In this document: one piece after another, positions 27,401-40,880 of the stretch | Position numbering within the stretch: position 1 is the stretch's first letter | Layout of the letters: each line of letters starts with the position of its first letter | Assembly: GCA_019843655.1 (NCBI GenBank) | Contig: JACDQD010000103.1 | Location: 2,914,001 to 2,978,000 of the forward strand | DNA: 64,000 bases | Reading direction: 5' to 3' | Source: Lethocerus indicus | Lineage: Eukaryota > Arthropoda > Insecta > Hemiptera > Belostomatidae | The notes under the pieces: generated by a model | The model's input: the letters and a program-made list of their open reading frames with translations, nothing else | Databases searched by the model: none | Told to the model about the DNA's origin: nothing | Position numbers and translations under genes: made by a program

Positions 27401-30400
27401 GAGCATACATGGACGGTTTCGCATTATAATTTAATAAAGGTTCGAGAGGCGATAAATTGCATGCCAATTGGGTTAAAGGGTTCGGCCGAAAATAATACTA
27501 TACAACACAATTACCGCCAAATTAATGGTTATATTAAATATTACTTCACTGTAACATGTAAACAAGGTGCAAGCTTGTGTTAATTATTTATGGTAAACGA
27601 ATGCGAATGTTATTTAACATAGGCATTGTCGTCGACCTGATACAAATATGTTATTATGAATGCAATATGATGAATAAAAGGATTAAGAAACGTCGAGCAT
27701 TAGAAACGTACTACTGTTCCAACAGTTAATCTCGTTGTAGAACCAAAGACCTTTAATGAATGGACGCTATCTCCGCATATTCCGATAACCGTGAAAACCC
27801 GACAGGACATAAGAGACCTTAGGTAATCCATAAAATATAAGGTGCCATACATTTTTCTGGAGTTGATTCTTAAATCTTCAGTTTCGTAAAATCCACACAA
27901 CTCCGCTGCCTTCTACGAAGAGCTTACATTAGAGTGACGTACAGTATACTTCAGTCCATTTGAAATACAAGAATAATTACACAAAATAATACCACAATAT
28001 TTCAGAAATATTACCTGAATCCACATAAGGGGGATGATAATATCAGGGGCTGATATTAAAACAGAGGAGATCGAAAAAATCCCGGCGGGAGGAAAAGCAA
28101 GATTAAAAATTGAAGACGGCTCATAATAGTTTGGAGGGGAAGATCACTGAAAAGTCGAACTCGAGTCGAGATAGGGGGTGATCTCCCTGAAAGTTGAAAG
28201 GGGTGGGGAGAATATTTAAAGGGAGTTTCGGGTGGAGTAACACCGGGGAGGGAAGATCAATTCCTCTAACTGTCGGCCTTCCCAAATGGAATATTAAAAG
28301 CGTATTAATGGAACTCTCCTCCAGGGGACTCTGCACTATTCCAAGATTTCTATTCCTAGATGAAAACCTGACTTGAGGCGTAATGTGGGGCCGCCGCGAA
28401 CAATAGCAACAAATCGAAGACAGAGCTTTTAACACTCGATATGGAAGAAAATATCTCGCGGATATTTTATTTCTATAAAGGAAAAAAATACGGTTGTTCT
28501 AAAACCGCGACTGAGAAACAGTAAACTAGACTAAATGACGACACAATGAAACCAATGATAAAATGGTAACAGAAAGAAAAAATGTCCTATTTATGTAGAC
28601 GTTCTAATTTTATCAGATACTTAAACACACCTTTCCTTGTGATGGAATACTGAGTGTTGAAGTGATATTGCACCTTTATGCTTTTAACAAAATTATTGGG
28701 ACTACTTTTCCAAATTGAGACCTACATAGGAACATCAATGAAAACTCAATAAAGTTGATGCTTAATAAACTCTCTGTATATAGATTGCTGAGTGATAGGC
28801 TGAGTGTTAAGACTTGGAAGAATTATCGGCTTTCCCCTTTGCGAATCCCCATCACCCAAAAACGGAGCAATTTTTAACCGAATCTCCGCAAGCGGGGATT
28901 TTACCAGCGGGGCTACTATTAATTTCCCAGGTATTACCTGAAGGACGCGGAAGTTGGGGCGCGCACGCTGAGCCCCGGTATTAGTGACGGCCACTTGATG
29001 GAACTTATCCTTTTCAAAAGGATTAATTCGGTTTCCCGATTAAAATCCGCTTCTCTTCAGCGCAGATATGAAGGCGAAAATATCCGAAGTAGGCCGCCCC
29101 CCCGGCGATCCTCCGTGAATTCTTAATTTTAGTCTTTAAAAAAACCAGGTTATCTTTTACATTTGACCGGTTTAAAAGGCGTAAGATTTCGCTCGATTTT
29201 TGCAATTTAAATTGGCCAGCCCTCCAGGGATACTGACTTTTAAATTTCGAATATTTAAATATCGCCCAATCGGAACTGGCCCTCTACCTACTGAGAAACG
29301 CTGTCGCTTCATACTAAATAATGGTTAATATAAAAGTACGAATCCCGAAAAAGACTGTTGGCACAATATCAGTATATCAATATATCCATTATTACTATTT
29401 CTGTATTTTGGTCGATATATTTTGGACTTGCTGCCGACCGAATTTATGAATATATAAATAATGTAATCGTCTAACTGTCCCAACTGCAGGAATGTTGTAA
29501 TGAAAAGTGGGGCCGGTGACACAACCGGACTCGTCGTGAAATTGAATCGGGCCCAAATGATAATTTGACTATCGGCTCCGGTCGCTTAATTTGAGGATTC
29601 GAACCCTCTCATCAGCGCTCGGGCCCGCGGGCTATGAATTTACGAAACTAATCGGGGTTTCGACACGCCGAGAAAACTTTCGGAAGTGCTGGTCACAAGG
29701 ACACTATAATGATCCGAGACTGGATACTTCCCATGACGTCCTGAGTATGATCCCGTGAAGAAAGGTACAGGAGATGATTTTAGAATATCGAATTGACCGC
29801 CCTCCATTTTTTCCTACTTATAAACATTAGTAAGTTTAATGTTTATAACACAGATCATCACAAACATCAACAAAACCTCCTAATCCACCAGCCGTAATAT
29901 AATAATTCTATATTCCATAACGTTCGACACGGGCTGATATATACACCCAATCCGGATAGTGGTACTGATACTGCATTCAAAAATCCCCAATAAATAAATG
30001 AATCCGAATATCAGGTTTTTTACTGATATTTCAGTAGAAGCGGAGAGATCCGTGCAAATGTTTTGTATAAATCTAACGCCGTCCATTTATTATTGAATTT
30101 ATTCACCCGTGAACATTGCAATGACACACACGCAGAATATTGGATTAACCGTAGAAAATAAAATCCGATATGTAAGTCCATGGAAAATAGAAGAGCGAGT
30201 GAGGCACCACCTGTCCAACCATTTGGCTAAGAGGATCATATGGAGTAATACGACATGATGTAATGTGATGTCATGGTATCTTTCTGAAAGAACGTCGAAA
30301 GGGAGGAGCTGAGCGAAAGAGAAAACGTTGCTTTCTTATCGAGTTTTGTTGCATACCTCAATATTAAATAATATACCAGAAACCGACAATTTAGAAATTG

Positions 30401-33400
30401 TCCTTCTTCTGTCAACGAAATAAACAATAGTTTTTTATATTTAACATATTTAAAATTCTACACTTTTCGTCTAATACACACAGACACGGATAAGACAGAT
30501 ATTTTATTAAAATTAAAATCCGTCCGCCAAGCTGGACGGAGTCCGAAAACAGTAATCTGTCCATAATTGTGAACAACCGGTAGAATATTTCGACAGAAAT
30601 CGACAGCAGTTGGGCGACCGAACGTTGGGCAGTTTCAAAATACGACGAATTACACTGGCATTTGGACACCGGCTTTGATCGGGCAATTAACCTCCATTAC
30701 ATAATGAGATGGTTCACTCTAGTATTATTTCCTGGGTTAATATTCCTGAATTGGGTGTTGAAATCCCATTTATGCCTAGTGTCTTCTTAACGCATGATAG
30801 GCACACTTGAACTAATCGGATGGGAACGGGATATATCGAATGTTGCGATTGACGTAATACGATTAAGTTTTGTAAACAATTGCATACACCTGCATGACTC
30901 AGATCATTGAAACATTCTATGTTATATTATATAATTTAATCAGTTTTAGAAGAATTCCAAAGATTCTCGTATGTTTTTACCTTGGGACAAACAGTATGAA
31001 TGCGAGTGGTAACAGAACATCAAAATTATTATTTTAGTATTATATAGTATTGAGCTACATTCAACTGAAGAAAAAACAACAATATAAGGAGTACCTGTAT
31101 TATTATTAGTATGAGTTTTTATAGTGCGTAGGACGAGTTTAATTTATGAAAGAAATTTAAATTATAAGTGAATATTAAAAATGAAATTATTTTCTGTACA
31201 ACTCATGTTAAAACCACGGTTATAGAAAGAACTAGTTTGCTTTTTTCTCCAAACATTTTTTGAGGATGAAGCATAGTTTCCCAGACCTAGAAGAAGACAA
31301 ACACTGGCTGCGAGAGGTAATTATTTTGGATATTTGGTCTATACTATTCTGCTACTGAATAAAATATCGAATATTTACGTAGAATCGATATTAATGCATT
31401 TAAATAAGAACCGAGCTCAATGCAAGGGTATGTCGAAGGTCGGAAAAAACCGTAGGGGGAAATGAGGGTATTAATGCCATGACTCCGCGGAATGTGACGG
31501 TTCGGGGTTCGCGCTTTGTGCAGAAATGAGGGTCCTTTATTTTTTTTAATTCCCGGCTGAAAGCAGGCCGGTTATTTTTCGGTGGCAAATGGCAGTGGTG
31601 GGAGGGGGGGGGGGAATATAGCGAGTAGGTCCAGGCCCGGGCGCCGGTCGTCCCTAACGAGCAGAGTTCGGGGGGAGTCTTTCAGTCGGTGAACTCTCAC
31701 TCTGATCAGAGTGTATCCGGCTCGCATTTTCTTCACCGCTGGCTCCCGCCACTGCCCGCCTGATTCATTCGAACTAATTAAAAAACACAAAAAAGTAGAA
31801 CCAGTTACACGCCCCACATTTCTTCCTAGCCGCGTAATCAGCGGTCATAATCCCGTCCAGAGACAAGGGGAAAATTAGAATATGTTCCGCCCGGATTAAT
31901 TACAGTCTTGTGATAGACCGTGATTATTTAGAACAAAATCGCGTGGCATTCAGCAAAGCAAATTGTTTTTTTCTATGAAAATTGTATTTTCAAATTAATT
32001 ATGAAATATTTGTACAAATTATTGTGTATACAAACTTTATGCTGATTGTTTATTCCCGTCTGTCCCCGTTAGTATCAGCCGAAGGAAGAATCTATTTGTC
32101 AAATTAACCACGCGTTAAATTGATGTTCCCCTTATCCCAATATTTTACGATAAATATATTGATTAAATAAATATTTATTCGGTCCCTGTCAACTCGCCAC
32201 TACATGGCTACTGTCCTGTTATTACCGATTCTTCATCGGCAACCCCCATGCGTCACCACGTTACTCGATAGGTAAGGTTTTTTCTTTTTATTTATTTATT
32301 CAACATTTATTTTATTGTTCGGGGGAATAATAGATGAGTAACAGAATTTTATTGATTCTTCAACTGACGTTATATCGACGTCGTGGTGAATGGTGTGATT
32401 TGAAACATACCAGAGTAATATCTGGTAACCTCATTAATAATTTAAGGTCGTTCCGAGGACATTTGGTCTATCGTTCGGAGGTCCCCCATAGTTCTATGCC
32501 GTCCATGTTGGTTTCTACATGACTTCGTATATTTTCAAATTATCATGGCACATTAAATTCCTTCTAGACAAAAGAACGAACGATTTAAGTTTCTCGATCT
32601 CAATTTAAAAAAGGCTACAATGGCCTAACAGAGAACACTGTTCGTGAATTTTGTTTTCTACCGAAAGTGTGAGGGAAAATAAACCAAATTTTCAAACCAA
32701 CTGTCAAATTGTGAATACGCGGAAATATAATAATATATCGCAATCCGTGATCCGTGAGTGCTCCGGACTTTTGCTAACAACGTGACCGGCCCGAGCGCGC
32801 AATTTGAAACTGGGGCCCGGTTCAGCACAAATGGCTCAATTAGGAGGGCCGCCCGCTGGCTGGGAGGCGGGCGCCGAACAACTGGGGGCGCTTACTTATA
32901 TTTACGGGGCGTAATGCGAGCGAGTCAGCGGCCTATTAAAATGTTAATGGGCCTCCTCACCTGGGCTCCTTTAGCAACCGCCCCCCTCGCGGGTTTAAGC
33001 CGGCGATAAACTTTCCCCCAGGAGGGAGTTCTCTCGCTACCGCCGTCGGCATCGTTAATGTCACAGCGGTGAAACGACTAGCGTAGAATTCCAGACTAAC
33101 TTTTCACCGAGGGACCGCTTCGGACTTTTCCCTAGACAACTATTCAGAATAAGTGGAGTATTTTAAAAATAATTTTCTACCCAAACCACCTACCATTTTA
33201 CACCTTTATTTTACTAGCTTTCATTGCCGCGATTCTCTCTCCTTGCACAGTTCTTAGAGTTGGGTCAAAACATCTTCGGCGCAAATAGAATTGTCTCAAA
33301 GGTCACCGTAGCAGTAAATCACACGGGTCGTAAGAGTATCCCCTCCTACCTAACAACATTTTAATCATAGAATTAGTTTTATGAAAGAGAAAGACTACTA

Positions 33401-35528
33401 TCTATCTGTCCCTACTTAACTTTGTTTGTCAACAGATAACCTTGAAAGGGTTATAAATCCGAGGCTTCAGAGTTTAAGCGCTTATGAAGGCATAAAACGT
33501 GAAACCCTGACCGCTTCGAGGACCCAGTATTGTCATCCACCGGCTCCCTAATTTATACTGGAAGTATGCCGGGAGTGGGCAGAGGAAGAATGTAATAAAA
33601 ACACAAGTGCCAAGATAGAGATTGGTCGAAAATTGAATTTTCCGGTGTTGGGTCCACCTCCTCAAATCTATATCTATCTTTATTGCGTCATTGGTTTCTC
33701 AGGGTAATTGTATCAGCATCAGTTATTAATTGGAGGGTTATTAAAACTCCGCGCAGTCCGCCTTGCCAGAGTAGCGGCTAATTCAATGTGTCCCCGTTCC
33801 GTGTATCAGAAACGAATTTTCCCGGGCTGGAAGTTTCTTTGAAGTTGGGCCAAGAAAGAAAGCGAAGAAATTGAGAAGTCCCGAAATTCCCTAACGGACT
33901 TATGGCATTATTTCTTTGAGAGTTACCGCCGCGGAACGAATTTCGCTGGAACAAAGTAACGCGGCCTGATGAGCGGAATAAATACGCTCGGGGACACATA
34001 TTTACAGGTAAATCATATTTACTCCTTCCGCTTTTGGAGGAGGGAAAAGTCCAGACTGTGGACACCGACGCTTTTAAAAGCACCTAAACGAATTTGGGTC
34101 ACTTGGAAATAAATTATTTTATATTTTTGGCGTACGGAGTACTGTAGAATTTGGCGCTGGGTAGTTGAAGAACGTCATTGGTTAGTGGGCGGGCGGTGGG
34201 ACTAACAGCGTTAGTCATAACTCATTGACTTCAGAAGAGAACCCTTTTCCACCCTCTGTATGTACTTTCTCCTAAAACTTTGGCTGAACAACATTTCTGC
34301 CGGAATTCCAAAAAATCCGAAAGGGGCTTACTTTTAAAATCGTAAGTTTAATTTTACTGAACTTGGTTCAGAACCTTCTGTAGCGCAGAAAGTATTTTTA
34401 CGCGTAATTTCATACGGTATTATATAAAGGAGTGACCGTGTGACCCGACGTCATATAAAATGGAATAAATAATCCACAGTGTACTGCTTTAAAGCAAAAT
34501 GAAAGGAAAAAATGGTAATCCATCGCAATATCCACTGGGCGATGAATCCTTAATGAACTGTGGCTATTAAACATCATTCATAGCAGGAGAGAGTTTTATG
34601 AACAATATTAAAGTGCAAATCAGATAATATTGTAGACAATAATATTTATTAAATTTCATGTAAACACCAGCGCAGAAAACGTGTGAGATGTAATAAAAAA
34701 TTGCCTTAGGTAAAAGAAAAATGTAGGATTTTGTATTGAAAGCTGGTACTTAATAAATAGTCTACATTCAGATATACTCATTTGACAGTGTGGATTTATG
34801 AGCGAATAAAAAGTGTAATATTCAGAGGGGAATATTTATATCAGAAATTTAAATAGACGTTGCCTTCGCCATAGGAATTTCCGAAAAAGAATTTTCCTCG
34901 TATTAATAGGACGACTGAATATTAAACCAAAGTGAAGCTTCCACGTGTGGGTTCCAGCCATACCTAACGAGGTACGGCATTTACATGACAACCACGACCG
35001 AATTAGTCCCATTACCGGGAGCGCTTTCACTCATAAAATTGTTTTTCGTACGTGTCCTAGCAAAGTATAGTCCAGGGCTCGTGTTTCTAATTCATGTGCT
35101 CTTTATATGGTCCTGTACCTAAATAAATATTCCTTTATTGTAAAGTAGATTGGGATATGATAAAATATTGTATTTTGCGGTATATGCAGTGTTGGTAGAA
35201 CCTTAATTTTCACAAATAGAATTCAAATCGACAAAGCTTTTTTTTAGTGCAGTCTCTCGATTTCAGGAAGGAAAAGCGATAGACAAAGTGGGCCAAACTA
35301 ATTTCATTAGCGTATTAAAGGTGATATAATTAAGCTTAAATTAAGGAATTGCATCGCAAGGACTCCACTGAGAATTAAATGGACCGGGCATTAACCGTGA
35401 TTAAGTACCACCGATTAAACGTGAAAGAGAAGGAGTGAGAGGGGGGTGAGAAGGAGAGCGACTTTTTTATTCTGTTTAGCGTATTCCAGGATTTCTCCTA
35501 TGGCCGCTCATTAATCCCGATTTCTCAG
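24456..35528. other. Non-coding stretch upstream of the receptor exon
   Basis: Mostly AT-rich, with GC-richer unique patches at about 28800-29120, 29530-29700, 31430-31760 and 32750-33060. None reads as a recognisable protein. It may be 5' intron or promoter-proximal sequence of the receptor gene (inference). Within about 400 bases of the leader I see no clear TATA box paired with an initiator. Confidence 0.5.
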
Positions 35529-35552
35529 AGTCTTGAGACCACTCAAACCAAA

Positions 35553-35612
35553 ATGGATTTTAATTGCGGCTACCACCTTGTGGACAAGGCCCTACTCAGT
35601 GGTTACCCTGAG
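35553..35612 (+). CDS. Candidate short coding exon, function unknown
   Basis: An ATG in a strong context (CCAAAATGG) opens 20 codons, beginning MDFNCGYHLVDK and ending GYPE, directly before a good donor (GAG then GTATGT) in phase 0. An acceptor-like TTTCTCAG at 35521-35528 is in frame with it, so the segment could instead be an internal exon from 35529. Read without splicing, the frame stays open from 35439 to a stop near 35690. I do not recognise the peptide and found no partner exon, so this could be chance. Confidence 0.22.
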
Positions 35613-38600
35613 GTATGTACTGCTAATTCCTTCCTACTGGAAAGTAGTGTTAACATGTTGTGTAATTCTTACTTATGGAGGGTGTACAATTAATGTGAGA
35701 CTGGGCCGGAATAGGACACTCCTGAAAGGGAAAACCAGGAATTTACACAGAGAATTCGTATGAAAACCGGTGAGGACTTCTGAAATATCATTCATACTTT
35801 CGAATGAACATTTCAATACGTGATTATGTTTTGTTCAAAATACGAAACATATTGGTCAAGACTTGGACAAACTTAACTGAAAGGACGCGGTCAAAATACG
35901 CCGTTGAAAACTCTCAGATGCCAATGAACATGCCTATTCTTACAACCATATACCATATGGCGAATATATTAGGTTATATAATATTCCCATATTAAATCGG
36001 ACGGTTGAGAAGGTAACAACATATCTCGGCCGGGTTTTCTAAACCAAAGTTTTCCTACTTGTATTTAGAAATGACATCCCGTCTGGCAACAGATGAAATT
36101 GGGCTCTGTTGCTGGCAGAAAGTTTTAAGATACTGTAATTTCGAGACTACGGTTTACATAATTATGATTTGCTCAACAGTTGTCTTAAACTATGTATTCG
36201 TTCAATATAACATATAATGCGATAAAGCCTATTTGATAAAGATATTTAGTTATTATTACTGTAATAATGAGTGAAAAAAGACCTGTATTCACATACCATA
36301 AAACCGAAAATTTCAGGATTTAATTTTCTTGAAATTTGTCTCTACCTACTTTTTTGACTTGGCGGATATATGAGGTTAATGAGGGTTAATTCTAGACAAT
36401 AAATTGATAAGTAAATAACGTTAAACAAATATTTCATTTCAGTATACACCTGTATAACAATTTGCCCAATAATATAAACTCTGTTTACAGTTCCCACACT
36501 GCTCTCTTTCTCTTTCCAATATACATCCGCTTTGAACAAGTTTGGGACTACATTACACCCACGGCCCTGGCCCAAGCGAGCCGCCTACGCCTTTTCGGCA
36601 ATAACCTCGATCACATGTAATTAGTACCACTAATTATCATTTCGACTTTCCGCCACGGCGAGTTTGTATTACCCGAATACAAATGCCAGCGACAGGCGCG
36701 GCCTGTGTATGCGGTGAGGGATTTCATAAGCAATCCCGGGCCCCGGGGCGATACAGTTTCCTTTCAAACACAAAAGGGAATATGCGCCGTCACAAAGAAT
36801 ACTTAATTCTGGTCGCGAAATCCTCCATTCCCTCTTTCCCATAAAAGTAGGCATAAAAAAGCGGTCTGTAATATAGCTTATGCACGAGAAACCAGCTGAA
36901 TAGAATGCACACCCAATAAAATATTAAATTTGTTGGAATCTGTGAAAGTTTATTAAAATTAAGGTACGAACTAATTTATTCCTTCTCCATCGTGTCCTCA
37001 TTCTTTCCGCGAATCTTCGTTAGCGATACTTTTCCTCGTTTCCGAACAAACTCCACGTAGTGTCCGTGACTGCGGGGGCGGCTGTGGAAGCTGCTTTATT
37101 GCAGATTTGTACCCCAGGAGGGGGATTACAGTATTCATCACTGTGAGCCATCCCCGGCGTGCCGCCCCCGCCACACACACCGAATTCGGTTTCAGTTTTC
37201 AATTAAACCCAAGCGAGGGAAACAGAGCGGTACACCTCTCGTCCATTGAACCGGTTTCACGGTACTGAAGGGGGCGAGAAAATCACGGTTGATAATTATA
37301 TTTGTATCAATTTTCGAAAATATCAGACCCAGGGCCGAGCGGCAATTTTTTCAGCCCGAATCGTTGTTCACAGTTCACATCCTTACATTTAACTGACGCG
37401 TTCATCGCAGCATTGATAATATTAATTAAATCAAAATACGTTTTTCAGAGTTCTTAGGAGTGAACCAAGTTCTTATACAGAACATTCTATATAAATGAAA
37501 ATGAAAATCTATGGTATAATTTATGTATTTTCTATATATTTAGAAAATAGAATATGTGTAGTTTCCATTATTAGAAGATAGTGGGCATTAGTCCTAATTT
37601 AATTTTAATGTCAAACTCACTTCAGCGAGTGCATGACGATGCTTTTAACAAAATTTCATTTTTGAATATCACGATAAAAATGGGTTGTTTGTTATAATTA
37701 TCAACATAAGTACCGGCCCGACGGCGGGTTGGTTTCAGGTTAAGGGAGTTTAATTTTGCAAGGTACACTCGCAACTTATTACTCCGGTGAGTACCCAATT
37801 AGTGCCGGCCATCTTGTAATCATGTCTACTGATCATGGTAAAAAGCGTGGGTTGGGTTTACGTCTGCGCGCCAAGCGGGGTTTCTTTGTTCAAGAATTAT
37901 GGCAGAGATATACTAACAAATATTTTACCCTGTGGAGCCATTTACCATTATCGCAAGAGGGATGATATTTCAAACCATCGTTGACCCTCCAACGAATACT
38001 TAACATTAAATGCCTCGCTCTTTTTTGATATTTTATTTTTTTGGGTGGTTAATTTTATTTCATTCTTGGGTGCGTTACTATTCGGCAAGGGGATAATGTT
38101 AGTTATTCCTAGAGTGTCCAGCATTTTCTGAATTTGTGAATTTTTTTATCAATTTTTTATATTACACATTACCATGTTTACGTATTTCTGCCCTCTCCTT
38201 TATGGCGCAAAGAGGCTTCTTATAACAACTTCATGTTCTTATCGTTGGTTAGGGTTAGTGACCGCTACTAGGGAGCGTGGTGGTCTAACTGTCTAACTTA
38301 AATTACCTTACATTTAAATTAAAGAGTTCTTATGGTTAATAATTTCTTATATTTAATAATGCCAGGAAAAACATTCGGCCCAACAAAGGAGACACAACCT
38401 TCGTTCGATTACCTTAAAAATAGAATCACTTATTAAGCAAACAAATAAGATGGGAAATAGCTGAAGGATAGAGAAGAATTATTATATGAAATTGAATAAA
38501 AAACTGCCCCCTCGAATAAGGGACAAGAATCGGGAGACTACGACAATGCGAGCGATTTTGAGGCGGGTGAAAGCGGGAGCCCTTTCATGGAGGCTGGAGA

Positions 38601-40827
38601 GGTTGCCAAAGGAGCAACTATCCATTCTCCGCTTCCGGCCGATTCTAAGGACTACCCAACCCTCGAACTCGGATCGCTTCACGGGGGAAAGATGAATTGA
38701 ATACTGAGGCAACGGCGGAGGACGCATGACGTACGTCTGGCATTTGAACTCCGAAGAGCGTGGGCACGGGGAACTCAATATTTAGGATTGTTCCGGTGGA
38801 GTTACTAAGATTTTCAAATTCAAAACTAACCGCCAATTGAGGTCTCGTGACAGGTACATAACTATTGCCAGCGTTATTAGCGGACGTCAGTCACATGGGC
38901 GTAATTATGTTCCAATATTACTCGCGGGGCAACGTTTCATGATTAAATGCCCAATCTATTCCGTATCTCAGAAAGTACGGAGGCCATACAGCTTTTACAA
39001 AATATGAAATATACAAATAATTTCCGTCTTAGGGAATTTATATTTTATTGAACGGAATGCTCTTTTACTCTGCATAATTTCTGTGAAAATACGGCCTTCT
39101 CGAAAACGGGATTTCATTCACATCGGGCAGTATTTAATTCCATGTAAATCCTCACACACATATTTAATATATTATATGATCACATCCGTGCATATAATCT
39201 ATTTTGCAGACTAATCTCTTTATACAATTGGAAAACTATAAACATAGGTGTTTTAAAATAATTACCACAACACGCGTTAAGGTTAATACGCCAATAAAAA
39301 AATGAAGGATTTATTAATTGCCTCCTTTCCAAGATCTGGGCTATGTGGACTGTACAGATGGGGGAATAATTGGCGCGTGGAATCAATATTAATAAAGAAA
39401 TAAAACCTTGCGTCAGTGGTCGAGGTCAGCGGAGTCGACCATAGATAGATGATGATTGATGGCCGCTTTTCAAACAGAGCCCCTCTCTGTCGCCTCAAAA
39501 CCTATCGCCAAGAGCTTAGCCAAGAGATTTTATTGTGTTCATTCCAAAACGCTTCCCGTGTCCAAGGTAAATAACCGCTCACTTGTTTTGTCCTCTTCAG
39601 AATCAGATGCTCGATGGCATAAATATGCGTATTTTCTCAATTATATAACACGTTTACCACCCTTCTCAAAACTACATACGTGCCATTATGTTTTCTGCCG
39701 CAGTGCCCTCGACGCTCGATTGGTTCAGAGATTTGAAATCTGAGAAGAAAAATTCTCTCTGCAACGATCTTAAGCAATTCAAAGTTGAACGTGTCGGATC
39801 AGTTCTATCCTTTCATTCTCCATTTTTTTATATTTGGAAGCTGCATGCCTCCAGGGCCACATAAAGGCCTAAAGGCGTAGGAATAGATTTGGACCATTTT
39901 AACTTTAACAATTATTGATTATGCATTATTTCTATATTGGTCCATTGAGCATAATGTTTAGCTCGGATTCTGACTTATTAATACTTAGTTGTATAACATC
40001 CTACCGGCGTGCTGTAGGACCAAAAATCAATACGAAACACTTTCTGTTGCTATTTATTGGCCAGTGAAATAAAATTAATCCTAACTTTATTGTACACGTT
40101 GTCACAAGCTACTAATTACATTAATTCAACGACTTAAAATGACCCCGATGCGGCTTCCAAATTTTCCGCAACAATTTTTAATATTTGTCAGGGGGGGAGG
40201 GATGGGTGTGCCGAATTCATGGAGCGTTCTAGGCGGGCCGGGGAACGAAGGCATGTGGGCGCCGGGGGCGGCGGAATGGAAGACGTGAGTTGTTTCCAGT
40301 AAGCGGCTATTGGAAGCCGGCGAGAATGGCGGGGATTTGGCGGGTTGTTTGCCATGCCGGAAGGCCGCCCCACGACCCCTAATAAAGACAATACCCTCGA
40401 GGGTACAGGCCCCCGACCACCGCCGACCAGTATCAACACGGTTTTATTGCCGCCAAAAGTTAACGCCTCCGAGAGTCGCCTAGAACGAACCCCTAGCTCA
40501 AACAATACGGCCCCTTCCACAGCTGAATTTGCAGCAGTTCCTTCGAACTCTTTGCATAGAAATTACCCAGGATTTTGAGAGGGAATAGATCCAGTTAAAA
40601 CAAAACGGTGTTTAGTAGTAGATAGCTTCATATAGATTTATATATTCCACATCCAATATGTTCACTGCAAGAATAAAAGTGACTCATGATTTAAAAGGTA
40701 TGGTGGTTTATACTTTCGGTTAAAAATTGGTATTTAACTAATTGAGACATTTGACGGTCTTCTCCTCTCGCTGGATTGGTCTTTTCTGAAACCGATTTCG
40801 GCGGCTCGCCATCTTCAGTAGCAGTTA

Positions 40828-40829
<2 letters not shown>
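35613..40829. other. Non-coding stretch, no gene recognised
   Basis: GC-richer patches occur at about 36540-36850, 37000-37300 and 40190-40570. The open frames in them on both strands have low-complexity or unrecognisable composition. The 94-codon frame from the ATG at 39459 has a Lys/Arg-containing N-terminus but no family resemblance. Confidence 0.55.

Positions 40830-40877
<48 letters not shown>
40830..40877. repeat. (AT)n microsatellite, 48 bases
   Basis: Uninterrupted AT alternation flanked by unique sequence. Confidence 0.97.

Positions 40878-40880
<3 letters not shown>

Noticed and set aside
29593..29608. tRNA-like T-arm (GATTCGAACC, minus strand)
   Set aside because: It is a short palindrome without a 5-bp T-stem, anticodon arm or acceptor stem at the right spacing. 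The B-box-like matches near 50210 and 55907 fail in the same way.
31266..31316. 17-codon plus-strand frame from ATG to GAG-GTAATT
   Set aside because: Weak donor, very short, and no conserved peptide recognised.
39459..39743. 94-codon frame with a mitochondrial-presequence-like start
   Set aside because: Its length is within chance for this window and the C-terminal part has no recognisable domain.
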